A DNA stretch of 64,000 bases. Origin: Branchiibius sp. NY16-3462-2. Lineage in GTDB: Bacteria; Actinomycetota; Actinomycetes; Actinomycetales; Dermatophilaceae. Below, one piece after another: positions 49,074 to 58,107 of the stretch. Under the pieces are notes generated by a model. It worked only from the letters and a program-made list of their open reading frames with translations, was not told the origin of the DNA and ran no database searches. The DNA is taken from the NCBI RefSeq assembly GCF_001594145.1, contig NZ_LVCF01000001.1, positions 434,001 through 498,000 on the forward strand. The letters are read 5' to 3'. Within the stretch, counting starts at the first letter, position 1, and each line of letters opens with the position of its first letter. The position numbers and the translations under genes are program-made.

Positions 49074-50660
49074 TCAGCTGACCGGGCGTTCGGGGAGTAC
49101 GGCGTCCAGCAGGGTGCGCGTGTAGTCCGACTCCGGGTTGGCGAAAAGCTCTGCGGCAGACCGGTATTCCTGTGCCTTGCCGTTCTGCAGCACGAGGACG
49201 TCGTGGCTCATCTGTTGCACGATCGCCAGGTCGTGCGCGATGAACAGATAGGTCAGCCCGAGGTCCTGCTGCAACTGGGTGAGCAGCGCCAGCACCTTCG
49301 CCTGGATCGAGACGTCCAACGACGCGGTGGCCTCGTCCAGGATCATCACCGATGGCTCGAGCGCCAGCGCGCGGGCGATCGACACGCGTTGCCGCTGACC
49401 GCCGGATAACTCGTGCGGATAGCGCTGGGCCATCTGCGGCGGCAGCTCGACCAGACCGAGCAACTCCCGGATCCGCTCGTCGCGAGAGCCCTTGGCCAGA
49501 CCATGCACAATCAACGGCTCGGCAATCGAATCCTTCACGCGCGCTTTGGGATCCAGTGACGAGAACGGATCCTGGAAGACCATCGCCAGCTTGCGCCGCA
49601 CCTGCCGCGACCGCCGCTTGCCCAGGAGTTCGTCGCCCTCCAGGATCGCCGATCCGGCGTCGGCGGGGACGATGCCCGTCAGTGCGTTGGCGATGGTCGA
49701 CTTCCCCGAGCCGGACTCCCCCACGATCCCCAGCGTGTGCCCGCGTCGCAGGGTGAACGACACGTCATCGACCGCGTGCACCTCCTCCTTGCCACTCGGC
49801 GTACTCACGGAGAAGCGCACGTCGAGGCCGGAGACCTCCAGGACCACCGGCTGCTCCGGATCCGCCGGCGCCGGCTGGTATTTACCGATGACCGGGCGGG
49901 CCTGCAGCAACTCCTGGGTGTAGGCGTCACTGGGGTCGTCAAGTAGTTCGAGGATCGGGCGGTGCTCGATCGCGGCCCCGCCGCGCAACACCAGCACGTC
50001 CTCGGACACCCGGCTGATGACACCCAGGTCGTGACTGATCCACACGACGGCAGTTCCCGTGCGCTGCTGCAGGTCCTTGACCAGGTCGATGATCTGCGCC
50101 TGGGTGGTCACGTCCAGGGCGGTCGTGGGTTCGTCCGCGATCAGCAGTTCGGGGTCGTTGGCCAGGGCGACGGCGATCATCACCCGCTGCCGCTGACCGC
50201 CGGACAACTGGTGCGGGTACGCCGAGAGCCGGGCTTCCGGTTTCGGAATCCCTACCGCCTCAAGCAGTTCCAGCGCTCTTGTGCGCGCCTCACGCCGGCT
50301 CGCGTGGCGGTGCACCTCGATCGGCTCGGTGATCTGGCGCTCGAGGGTGAGCAGCGGGTTGAGCGACGTGGCCGGGTCCTGGAAGACGAAACCGACAGTG
50401 TTGCCGTGGACCGCACGCAGCGCGGCCGGGGATGCACCCACCAATTCCTGCCCCGACAGTTTGCTCGAACCGGACACCCGCGAGGCGGGTGCATCGAGCA
50501 GACCGGTCGCGGCCAGCACCGTCAGCGACTTGCCGGAGCCGGACTCGCCGACGATGCCCAGCGTCTCGCCCTTCTCGACCGCGAACGAGACACCGTGCAC
50601 GATCTCCCGCCGGCCGATGCTGACTTTGAGGTCACGGACATCGAGCACCACCTCGCTCAT
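49074..50660 (-). CDS. Dual ABC transporter ATP-binding protein (oligopeptide/nickel type)
   Basis: 528 residues, a DppD and DppF-type fusion. First ATPase: Walker A GESGSGKS at 38-45, signature LSGGQRQ at 153-159, Walker B LLIADE at 173-178. Second: Walker A GESGSGKS at 315-322, LSGGQRQRVSIARALALEP and MILDEATA. Energises the permease pair upstream. ATG overlaps the DppC-like stop (ATGA). Confidence 0.92.
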   Translation of the reverse strand: MSEVVLDVRDLKVSIGRREIVHGVSFAVEKGETLGIVGESGSGKSLTVLAATGLLDAPASRVSGSSKLSGQELVGASPAALRAVHGNTVGFVFQDPATSLNPLLTLERQITEPIEVHRHASRREARTRALELLEAVGIPKPEARLSAYPHQLSGGQRQRVMIAVALANDPELLIADEPTTALDVTTQAQIIDLVKDLQQRTGTAVVWISHDLGVISRVSEDVLVLRGGAAIEHRPILELLDDPSDAYTQELLQARPVIGKYQPAPADPEQPVVLEVSGLDVRFSVSTPSGKEEVHAVDDVSFTLRRGHTLGIVGESGSGKSTIANALTGIVPADAGSAILEGDELLGKRRSRQVRRKLAMVFQDPFSSLDPKARVKDSIAEPLIVHGLAKGSRDERIRELLGLVELPPQMAQRYPHELSGGQRQRVSIARALALEPSVMILDEATASLDVSIQAKVLALLTQLQQDLGLTYLFIAHDLAIVQQMSHDVLVLQNGKAQEYRSAAELFANPESDYTRTLLDAVLPERPVS

Positions 50661-51577
50661 CGCCGCTTCCTCGCTTCCATGATCGAGCGTTGCTTGGGAT
50701 CCATGACATCCCGCAGGCCGTCACCGACCAAGTTGAAGGCCAGCACCGTGATGAAGATCGCTGCACCGGGGAAGATGCTCATCCACCACGCCTGACCGAC
50801 GAAACCCTGTGCGTCGTAAAGCATCCGGCCCCAGGAGGGTTGCGGAGGCTGCACCCCGAGACCGAGGAAGGACAGCGCAGCCTCGGACAGGATCGCGAAG
50901 GCCAGCGACAGGGAGGTCTGCACCATCAGCGGCGCCGCGATGTTGGGCAGGATCCGCTTCACCAGGATCCGCCAGGTCGGCGTCCCCATTGTCTGGGAGA
51001 CCTGCACGAAGGTCTCGGTGCGGGCGGACAGCGTGCTGGCCCGCGCGACCCGGGCGAAGATCGGTGTGTAGACCACGCCGATCGCCAAGGTGGTGCTGGC
51101 GACGCTCGGACCCAGGATCGCGATGATGGCCAGCGCCAGCAGGATCACCGGGAAAGCGAACATCACGTCGACCACGCGCATCAGGACGGCGTCGACCCAG
51201 CCACCCACGTACCCCGACACGATGCCGAGCGTGACTCCGATGACGAACGCGAAAAGCACTGATACGACGGCGACTTGGATGGATACCCGGGTTGCGACCA
51301 GGATCCGGGAGAAGATGTCCCGGCCCAGATCGTCGGTGCCGAGCCAGTGCGCGCTCGAGGGACCCTGCAGTGCCCGTGGCACGTCGATGTCGTTGATCCC
51401 GTAGGGCGCGATCCACTGGCCGATGATCGCGATGATCACGACCACGACCAGCACGAGGATGCTGATCAAGGTGATGGGGTTGCTCATCAGCAGCCGCCAC
51501 GCAGGGATGCGCAGATCCTCCTCGGCCCCCTCGTCCTCGGGAAGGGTCGGCTCGATCTCAAGAGGGCTGAAGGTCAT
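50657..51577 (-). CDS. ABC transporter permease, DppC-like
   Basis: 306 residues with about six membrane segments; N-terminal OppC-like region (RLLMSNPITLISILVLVVVVIIAI) and the EAA-type loop near QVSQTMGTPTWRILVKRILPNI. Overlaps both neighbours by 4 bases. Confidence 0.92.
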   Translation of the reverse strand: MTFSPLEIEPTLPEDEGAEEDLRIPAWRLLMSNPITLISILVLVVVVIIAIIGQWIAPYGINDIDVPRALQGPSSAHWLGTDDLGRDIFSRILVATRVSIQVAVVSVLFAFVIGVTLGIVSGYVGGWVDAVLMRVVDVMFAFPVILLALAIIAILGPSVASTTLAIGVVYTPIFARVARASTLSARTETFVQVSQTMGTPTWRILVKRILPNIAAPLMVQTSLSLAFAILSEAALSFLGLGVQPPQPSWGRMLYDAQGFVGQAWWMSIFPGAAIFITVLAFNLVGDGLRDVMDPKQRSIMEARKRR

Positions 51578-52596
51578 GACAGGCGGATCCTCGGGTCGAC
51601 GAGCGCGTAGATCACGTCCACGATGAAGTTCACCAGGAGGAACATGGCCGCGATGAGCAGGATGGACCCCTGGATCAGCGGGTAGTCGCGGTTCTGCACT
51701 GCGGTGTAGACCAGGTTGCCCAACCCGGGCCAGGCGAAGACAACCTCCACGACGAGGACGCCGCCCAGGATGGTCGCCAACTGGATACCGGTGATCGTGA
51801 CGATCGGGATGAGCGCGTTGCGCACGATGTGCCGGAACGTGACGATTCGCGGCGGCAGACCCTTGGACTTTGCGGTGCGCACGTAGGACATCGACCGTAC
51901 GTCGAGCACGGCCGAGCGCACGTAGCGCGTCATGATCGCGCCCGCGACCAGGCCGACGGTGGCACCGGGCAGGATCACGTGCCGCAACCAGTCCAGGGGG
52001 TCATCGGTGATGGCGGTGTAGCCCGAGGAAGGCAGCCAGCCCAGCTTCGCCGAGAACAGGCTGATCAACAGCAGACCCATCCAGAAGTCGGGCACCGAAA
52101 CACCGAACTGGCTTGCCAGCCGGATCAATCCGTCGCCGACGCCACCTTCGTGCATGGCCGCCCAGACCCCGGCGACCAAGGAGATCGCCAGACCGATGAC
52201 GATTCCGACGACGGCCAGCGAGATGGTGGCCGGTAACCGGGAGAGCAGTGCCGTCGTGACCGGCTGACCGGACCGGAAGCTGACGCCCAGGTCGCCGGTC
52301 ACTGCGTGCCCGACGTACTGGAAATATTGCAGCAGCAGCGGACGGTCGAGCCCGGACGCCTGCCGCAACGCGTCGTAGGCCTCGGGTGTGTACCGCGTGC
52401 CGAGGGCGATCCGGACCGGGTCGCCCGGCACCAGGTGCACGATCGAGAAGGCCAGGATGCTGACCCCGAAAAGCACGATGACCGAATAGATCAGCCGCGT
52501 CCGCAGGAAACGCAGGAGGCCGGCCCCCCGCACCTCGCGGCGCCCCTTCGCGGGGGCGTCGGCGGGTGTCGGGGTGGCCGGCTCCGTGACCGTCAC
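51574..52596 (-). CDS. ABC transporter permease, DppB-like
   Basis: 340 residues, six membrane segments with the family region YVRTAKSKGLPPRIVTFRHIVRNALIPIV and FAWPGLGNLVYTAVQNRDYPLIQG. Partner of the DppC-like permease; ATGA overlaps on both sides. Confidence 0.92.
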   Translation of the reverse strand: MTVTEPATPTPADAPAKGRREVRGAGLLRFLRTRLIYSVIVLFGVSILAFSIVHLVPGDPVRIALGTRYTPEAYDALRQASGLDRPLLLQYFQYVGHAVTGDLGVSFRSGQPVTTALLSRLPATISLAVVGIVIGLAISLVAGVWAAMHEGGVGDGLIRLASQFGVSVPDFWMGLLLISLFSAKLGWLPSSGYTAITDDPLDWLRHVILPGATVGLVAGAIMTRYVRSAVLDVRSMSYVRTAKSKGLPPRIVTFRHIVRNALIPIVTITGIQLATILGGVLVVEVVFAWPGLGNLVYTAVQNRDYPLIQGSILLIAAMFLLVNFIVDVIYALVDPRIRLS

Positions 52597-54146
52597 TGGC
52601 TGATCGACGCCGAGCCGAAGCGGATCGCTTTGTCGCTACGCGCCTCGTACCCGGTCAGTTTCGGCGACCACGCCTGGATGACCGCGGGGTTGTAGAGGTA
52701 GATGTAGCTCGCCTCGTCCGCCACGATCGTCGCCGCCTTGGCGTAGTCCTCCTTGCGCTTGGCCTGGTCGGTCTCGATGGCACCGGCGTCGAGCAACTTG
52801 TCGACTTCCGCGTTGGAGTAGTGCTGGAAGTTGAACGCCTGGTCGGTGCGCTGCTGGGAGAAGTAGTACTCCGCCGGGTCGATGTTGCCGATCCAGCTCA
52901 TCATGTACATGTCCCAGTTACCCGCGCCCTGGTCGGACAGGAACGTCGCGAAGTCGACCGTCTTGATCTTGACGTTGATGCCGTAGGGCTGCAGCGCGCT
53001 GGCGATGATCTGCGCCGTGGTCACCGTCTCCGGGTAGTCCGAGGTCGCCATGAAGTTGATCGTGCCGCCCTTGTAACCGGCCTGGGCGAACAACTGCTTG
53101 GCCTTGTCCTCGTTCTTGGAGTACTTGTTGTACTCGGTGTACCACTGCGACTGCTTCGGGATCGCCAACTGGTTCGGGGTACCCGTGCCGTAGGTCGTCG
53201 CCTGCACGATCGCCTGCCGGTCGATGGCCCAGGCGATCGCCTGACGGACCGCGACGTTGTTGAACGGTGCACGCTTCTGGTTCATCGTCAGGTACTGGTA
53301 GTCGTTGCTCGGAACGACCGCGGTCTTGACGGCGGAGTTGGATTCCAGACCCTTCACCTGCTGCGGCGGGATCACGTCGGTCCACTGGATCTCGCCGTTC
53401 TTCAGTGCCGTGATCGCGGTGTTGCCATCGGAGATGAAGCGGTAGGTCACCGAGGCCAGCTTGGGTTTGGGGCCCCAGTAGTTGGCGTTCGGCTTCAGCG
53501 TGATGTGGTCACCGCTGACCCACTCCGACACCACGAACGGTCCGCTGCCGACGGGGCTGCGACCGATCTTGTTGTCGGTGACGTTCTTCTCCTCGACGAT
53601 GCCGAGGCCCTTGAAGCCGCCGATCAGGGTCAGCAGGTTGGGAGTCGGAGTCTTGACCTTGATCTGAACCGTCTTGTCATCAGGTGCGGTCACCGAGCTG
53701 ACGGAGGCGAAGCGCCACGACGGCGACAGTTTGCCCTTGATGATCCGGTCGAAGGTGTAGACGACGTTCTTGGCGTTCAGCGGGGTGCCGTCGGAGAACT
53801 TCACGCCGTCACGCATGGCGAAGGTCCAGGTCAACTGATCGCTCGAGGTCTTCCACGAGGTGGCCAAGTCGGGCTGCATCTGGCCCTTGGCGTCCGGCTG
53901 CACGAGCGTGTCGTAGACGTTCTCCAGGACCTCGAAGGAGGCGTACGACGAGGTCTTGTTCGGGTCGAGTTGGTCGGGCTCTGCCGAGATCGCTGCTGTC
54001 AGCGAGCCTCCGGCGTTGGCGGCCCCACTCCCGCCGGCAGAGGCGGATCCAGAACCGGATCCGTTCAGGTTGACGCCGCCACCGGACGAACAGCCGGCGA
54101 GGGCAACCGCTCCCGCGGCCGCAGCCGCGATCAGGATCTTGCGCAT
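52593..54146 (-). CDS. ABC transporter substrate-binding lipoprotein, family 5
   Basis: 517 residues from ATG 54146 (GGGAGAGCTC ahead). Lipobox LAGC at 16-19 and a Gly/Ser linker, then the peptide/nickel-binding fold (LDPNKTSSYASFEVLENVYDTLV, VKFSDGTPLNAKNVVYTFDRI, QAIAWAIDRQAIV). Anchored outside, delivers a peptide, opine or metal-chelate ligand. First gene of the coupled importer operon; the ligand cannot be told from sequence. Confidence 0.9.
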   Translation of the reverse strand: MRKILIAAAAAGAVALAGCSSGGGVNLNGSGSGSASAGGSGAANAGGSLTAAISAEPDQLDPNKTSSYASFEVLENVYDTLVQPDAKGQMQPDLATSWKTSSDQLTWTFAMRDGVKFSDGTPLNAKNVVYTFDRIIKGKLSPSWRFASVSSVTAPDDKTVQIKVKTPTPNLLTLIGGFKGLGIVEEKNVTDNKIGRSPVGSGPFVVSEWVSGDHITLKPNANYWGPKPKLASVTYRFISDGNTAITALKNGEIQWTDVIPPQQVKGLESNSAVKTAVVPSNDYQYLTMNQKRAPFNNVAVRQAIAWAIDRQAIVQATTYGTGTPNQLAIPKQSQWYTEYNKYSKNEDKAKQLFAQAGYKGGTINFMATSDYPETVTTAQIIASALQPYGINVKIKTVDFATFLSDQGAGNWDMYMMSWIGNIDPAEYYFSQQRTDQAFNFQHYSNAEVDKLLDAGAIETDQAKRKEDYAKAATIVADEASYIYLYNPAVIQAWSPKLTGYEARSDKAIRFGSASISQ

Positions 54147-54168
54147 GAGCTCTCCCACGATCAGTTTG

Positions 54169-54183
54169 CTGATTGTTCATCAG
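54169..54183. promoter_or_regulatory. Short dyad before the substrate-binding protein gene
   Basis: CTGAT and ATCAG flank a 5-base spacer, 23 bases upstream of the ATG. It is close enough to the start to be part of an operator or of the ribosome site region. Confidence 0.3.
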
Positions 54184-54219
54184 TATGTGGCGTGGGGCCG
54201 GTGCCCACAATGATTAGAA

Positions 54220-54250
54220 GCAACTCGTTGCACGCTCGTAACACGAGCGT
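54220..54250. promoter_or_regulatory. Two adjoining dyads between the XRE regulator and the importer operon
   Basis: GCAAC-TC-GTTGC (54220-54231) is followed directly by ACGCTCGT-AAC-ACGAGCGT (54232-54250). They lie about 75-105 bases upstream of the substrate-binding protein start and just after the regulator stop. One may end the regulator transcript; together they look like an operator pair. Confidence 0.5.
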
Positions 54251-54260
54251 CCTGAGCAGA

Positions 54261-54866
54261 TCAGTCCTCGAACGGGCTGAACGACCCGATCAAAACGCAG
54301 CGACGATCCGTCGAATTGGCCCAGTAGTGCGGCACGGAACAGCGGTACGACATGGCGTCACCGGAGCGCAACGTCACCTCACGCTTGCCGTGCACGATCT
54401 CCAACACACCTTCCACCACGAAGATGCTCTCGGTGCCGATGTGCCGGAACGGCGCGTGCTCGTTCGTGAAGTGCGGCGGCACCGTCGACCGGATGACCTG
54501 CAACGTCGTCATGCCCCGGGGTGTCAGCAGTTCACGGCGCACACTGGGGCCAGCATCCTGCGCTCCGTACTCCGACATCACGTACCGCTGATCGGCGCGC
54601 ACCACGTGCTCGTCGTCCGGTCCCTGATCCGCGAGCAGCTGCTGCATCGGCAGATCCAGCGAATTCGCTACTCGCTGAAGGGTTTGCAGGGAGGGATTAC
54701 CAAGCCCGCGCTCGAGTTCGCTGATCCGGCCGAAGCTGACGCCGGAGCGTTTGGCCAGTGCATCCACCGTGAGCCTTCGGCGCTTGCGCTCACGCCGGAC
54801 GATGGTGCCGATGGCCGCGACGGTGCGATTCAACTCGTCCGTGGCCTCGATGGATCGGGCGGACAT
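54261..54866 (-). CDS. XRE-family regulator with C-terminal cupin domain
   Basis: 201 residues from ATG 54866. N-terminal helix-turn-helix about 20-80 (RERKRRRLTVDALAKRSGVSFGRISELERGLGNPSLQTLQRVANSLDLPM) and a cupin domain (FRHIGTESIFVVEGVLEIVHGKREVTLRSGDAMSYRCSVPHYWAN). Such regulators sense small ligands and often control the adjacent transporter. A TACTCT hexamer 7 bases before the ATG would give a leaderless transcript. GTG 54893 is an alternative start. Confidence 0.87.
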   Translation of the reverse strand: MSARSIEATDELNRTVAAIGTIVRRERKRRRLTVDALAKRSGVSFGRISELERGLGNPSLQTLQRVANSLDLPMQQLLADQGPDDEHVVRADQRYVMSEYGAQDAGPSVRRELLTPRGMTTLQVIRSTVPPHFTNEHAPFRHIGTESIFVVEGVLEIVHGKREVTLRSGDAMSYRCSVPHYWANSTDRRCVLIGSFSPFED

Positions 54867-54917
54867 GGCGATCAGAGTAGGCCATGGTCGCACCCGTGCC
54901 CCGGCGCCGGACTCAGC

Positions 54918-55547
54918 TCATTCGGCTGCGGACACCATTCGCAATGCCATCCGGGCATGGTGGCTGGCAATACGTTCGGGTGCGGGATCGGTGGCCGGGC
55001 GGTACCAGCGCGCCGCGTCGATGGCCATCGCCACGATCGCATTCGAGGTGATCCGGACGTCGTCCACCGTGAACGATCCCTCGGCAGTACCTGCCCGCAG
55101 GAGACGCCGCACGATGCCCTGGATCTGGGCCCGCAGCTTCTCGATGTCCTCGCGGTGCTGCGCCGACAGACCATCGAGTTCGTAGTTGACCACCCGTGCC
55201 GTCGCGTACTCCCGGGTGTGCCGCAGCACCATCGCGTAGATCACTGCTTCGAGCTTGCCCGGGGTATCAGCCGCTCCCGCGATCGCAGCGCGCATATCGG
55301 CAAGGATCTCTTCGTGCCCGGCCCGGGAGATCGCGTAGAGCAGATCCTCCTTCGTGCGGTGATGCACGTAGACGGCGGCGGGACTAAGACCGGCGGCGGA
55401 GGCGATGTCGCGGGTGGTGGTGGCATGAAAGCCTTTCTCCCCAAAAGCCTTCCGGGCAGCGTCAATGAGCCGGGAGCGGGTCAGATCTGCCCCTGATTCT
55501 GCTGGTTGGGTTGCCACCGTCGTCACCTCCGTCTCGCTGGCCGCCAT
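54918..55547 (-). CDS. TetR-family transcriptional regulator
   Basis: 209 residues; helix-turn-helix near the start (LIDAARKAFGEKGFHATTTRDIASAAGLSPAAVYVHHRTKEDLLYAI). It is divergent from an acyl-CoA dehydrogenase operon with a candidate operator between them, so it probably represses that operon until an acyl-CoA binds (inference). Confidence 0.88.
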   Translation of the reverse strand: MAASETEVTTVATQPAESGADLTRSRLIDAARKAFGEKGFHATTTRDIASAAGLSPAAVYVHHRTKEDLLYAISRAGHEEILADMRAAIAGAADTPGKLEAVIYAMVLRHTREYATARVVNYELDGLSAQHREDIEKLRAQIQGIVRRLLRAGTAEGSFTVDDVRITSNAIVAMAIDAARWYRPATDPAPERIASHHARMALRMVSAAE

Positions 55548-55617
55548 CGGTGCCCAACCCTAGCTGGATCGTCCTCGTTGACTGTCCACAAGCCCGGTGC
55601 GACACTGGAAGGGATGC

Positions 55618-55635
55618 ACTAAGCAAGCGCTTAGT
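55618..55635. promoter_or_regulatory. TetR operator candidate
   Basis: ACTAAGC and GCTTAGT form a perfect 7-bp dyad with a 4-base centre, midway between the divergent tetR and acyl-CoA dehydrogenase genes. Size and symmetry fit a TetR dimer. Confidence 0.6.
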
Positions 55636-55695
55636 CACCAGTCAATGTGTCACGACCGACGCACAGCCGCAACCGCACCGACCCGAGGAGCCGAT

Positions 55696-56841
55696 ATGCC
55701 CCGCAACATCTACGACGAAGACCATGAGGCGTTCCGTGCGAGCGTGCGTGAATTCGTCGAGCGCACCCTGCGCCCGCGTGCCGAGGAAATGATTGCCGAG
55801 AAGACCATCTCGCGCGACATCTGGCTGGACGCCGGCAAGCAGGGTCTGCTGTCGCTGGACATCCCCGAGGAGTACGGCGGCGCCGGAGCCGACGACTACC
55901 GCTTCAACGCGGTGGTGGCTGAGGAGATCTCCGCATTCAACGCAGCTACTGCTTCCTGCTTCGGCATCCACTCCGACGTGTGCCCGCCCTACATCGTCGA
56001 CCTGGGCACCGAGGAGCAGAAGCAGCGTTGGCTGCCGGGTATCGCCTCGGGCGAGAAGATCATCGCCATCGGCATGACCGAGCCCTCCGGTGGGTCCGAC
56101 CTGGCCGCGCTGAAGACCACCGCCGTCAAGGACGGTGACGAGTGGGTCATCAACGGCTCCAAAACCTTCATCACCAACGGCTACCAGGCCGACCTGGTCA
56201 TCGTCGCGACGCGGACCGACCCGACCAAGGGCGCCAAGGGCATCACCTTGTTCGTCGTCGAGGACGGTATGCCCGGCTTCACCCGCGGCCGCAAGCTGGA
56301 CAAGGTCGGCCAGGAGGAGTCCGACACGGCCGAACTGTTCTTCGAGAACGTCCGCGTTTCCGACGAGAACCGCCTGGGCCCGGAGGGTATGGGCTTCATC
56401 TCGATGATGCAGCGCCTGCCCCAGGAGCGGGTCGGCGCCGCCGTTTCGAACACCGCCCACGCCGCGCAGATCCTCACCGAGACGATCGAATACACCAAGG
56501 AACGCAAGGCCTTCGGTCAGCCGATCGGCACCTTCCAGCACAACAAGTTCAAGATCGCCGAGCTGGTCACCAAGATCGAGGTCACCCAGGCCTACGTCGA
56601 TGACTGCATCGCCGCGCACGCCAAGGGCGAACTGACCCCGGTGGACGCCGCGAAAGCCAAGTGGTGGAGCGCCCAGGTGCAGAACGACGTACTCGATGAG
56701 TGCGTACAGCTCTACGGTGGGTACGGCTTCATGAACGAGTACCGCGTGGCGCGCGCCTGGCGCGACGCGAGGGTCACCAAGATCTGGGCCGGCTCTAACG
56801 AGATCATGAAGGAACTGATCGGTCGCGACCTCGGTCTTTAA
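55696..56841 (+). CDS. Acyl-CoA dehydrogenase
   Basis: 381 residues from ATG 55696 (GAGGAGC ahead). Substrate and FAD motifs IGMTEPSGGSDLAALKT and WVINGSKTFITNG; the likely catalytic base is E244 in RLPQERVG, the long-chain-type position rather than the YEGT position, where this protein reads IWAGSNE. Starts a three-gene operon with an SDR and a MaoC hydratase, a set able to process acyl-CoA through dehydrogenation, hydration and hydroxyacyl oxidation. Confidence 0.9.
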   Translation: MPRNIYDEDHEAFRASVREFVERTLRPRAEEMIAEKTISRDIWLDAGKQGLLSLDIPEEYGGAGADDYRFNAVVAEEISAFNAATASCFGIHSDVCPPYIVDLGTEEQKQRWLPGIASGEKIIAIGMTEPSGGSDLAALKTTAVKDGDEWVINGSKTFITNGYQADLVIVATRTDPTKGAKGITLFVVEDGMPGFTRGRKLDKVGQEESDTAELFFENVRVSDENRLGPEGMGFISMMQRLPQERVGAAVSNTAHAAQILTETIEYTKERKAFGQPIGTFQHNKFKIAELVTKIEVTQAYVDDCIAAHAKGELTPVDAAKAKWWSAQVQNDVLDECVQLYGGYGFMNEYRVARAWRDARVTKIWAGSNEIMKELIGRDLGL

Positions 56842-56878
56842 GCGCCGACCGACAACAACTGACAAAGGAGTCACGTAC

Positions 56879-57637
56879 ATGAGTGAAGAAACCCGAGTTG
56901 CCATCGTCACCGGCGCCGCCCGCGGCATCGGCGCCGGCGTGGCCGAGCGGCTGGTGCAGGACGGCTTCAAGGTCGCGGTGATCGACCTCGACGAGGCCGC
57001 CAGCGAGGCGACCGCCAAGCAGATCACCGCTAACGGGGGTACGGCGATCGGCGTGGGTGCCGACGTCAGCGACGAAGCGTCGGTGCAGGCCGCGGTCGAT
57101 CGCGTCGCCGCCGAGCTCGGCGCTCCCACCGTGCTGATCAACAACGCCGGCGTGCTGCGCGACAACCTGCTGTTCAAGATGAGCGTCGATGACTGGGACA
57201 CCGTCATGAACGTGCACCTGCGCGGCAGCTTCCTGATGGCCCGCGCCGTCCAGAAGCACATGGTCGACGCGAAGTACGGCCGGATCGTGAACCTGTCCAG
57301 CACCTCGGCGCTGGGTAACCGGGGTCAGGCGAACTACTCGGCGGCCAAGGCGGGCCTGCAGGGCTTCACCAAGACCCTGGCCATCGAGTTGGGCAAGTAC
57401 GGCGTCACGGCCAACGCGATCGCCCCCGGTTTCATCGCCACCGACATGACCGCTGCTACCGCGGCCCGGGTGGGGATGGACTTCGAGGAGTTCAAGAAGG
57501 CGGCCGCCACCCAGATCCCGGTGGCCCGGGTCGGCACCCCTGCCGACATCGCGCACACCGCGTCGTTCCTGGTGAGCGAGGGGGCCGGCTTCGTCAGCGG
57601 TCAGGTCATCTACGTCGCCGGCGGACCGAAGGACTGA
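56879..57637 (+). CDS. FabG-like short-chain dehydrogenase/reductase
   Basis: 252 residues. NAD(P) motif TGAARGIG at 11-18, NNAG at 88-91, catalytic Ser near 141-143, Y153 and K157 (YSAAK). Likely a 3-hydroxyacyl-CoA dehydrogenase or reductase, in line with its neighbours. GGAG lies upstream of the ATG. Confidence 0.9.
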   Translation: MSEETRVAIVTGAARGIGAGVAERLVQDGFKVAVIDLDEAASEATAKQITANGGTAIGVGADVSDEASVQAAVDRVAAELGAPTVLINNAGVLRDNLLFKMSVDDWDTVMNVHLRGSFLMARAVQKHMVDAKYGRIVNLSSTSALGNRGQANYSAAKAGLQGFTKTLAIELGKYGVTANAIAPGFIATDMTAATAARVGMDFEEFKKAAATQIPVARVGTPADIAHTASFLVSEGAGFVSGQVIYVAGGPKD

Positions 57638-57639
57638 GG

Positions 57640-58092
57640 GTGCGCATCTTCACCGGGGTCGATGAGCTCACCGCTGCTGTTGGCGAACACCTCGGCTACA
57701 GCGAGTGGCACGAGATCACCCAGCAGCAGATCGACACCTTCGCGCATGCGACCGGTGATCACCAGTGGATCCACGTGGATCCGCAGAAGGCGGCCGCCGG
57801 ACCGTTCGGCACGACCATCGCACACGGCTACCTGACGTTGTCGCTGTTGCCGATGCTGAGCTGGGAGGTCTACAAGATCGAGGGCGTCAGCATGGGAATC
57901 AACTACGGCTCCAACAAGGTTCGCTTCCCCTCGGTGGTTCCTGTCGGCTCCCGGGTGCGGGCCGGCGTTGAACTGGCCGAGGTGATCCCAGGGCCCAAGG
58001 GCGTCCAGGTGGTCAGTCGCGTGACCGTCGAGATCGACGGCAGTGACCGGCCGGCCTGCGTCGCCGAGACGGTCAGTCTGATCGTGCCCTGA
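57640..58092 (+). CDS. MaoC-family enoyl-CoA hydratase
   Basis: 150 residues from GTG 57640. Catalytic Asp and His are in HATGDHQWIHVD, with IAHGYLTLSLLP following. Last gene of the operon, 2 bases after the SDR stop; hydrates enoyl-CoA or its equivalent. Confidence 0.9.
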   Translation: MRIFTGVDELTAAVGEHLGYSEWHEITQQQIDTFAHATGDHQWIHVDPQKAAAGPFGTTIAHGYLTLSLLPMLSWEVYKIEGVSMGINYGSNKVRFPSVVPVGSRVRAGVELAEVIPGPKGVQVVSRVTVEIDGSDRPACVAETVSLIVP

Positions 58093-58107
58093 CGCTGCTG
58101 CGTTCCC

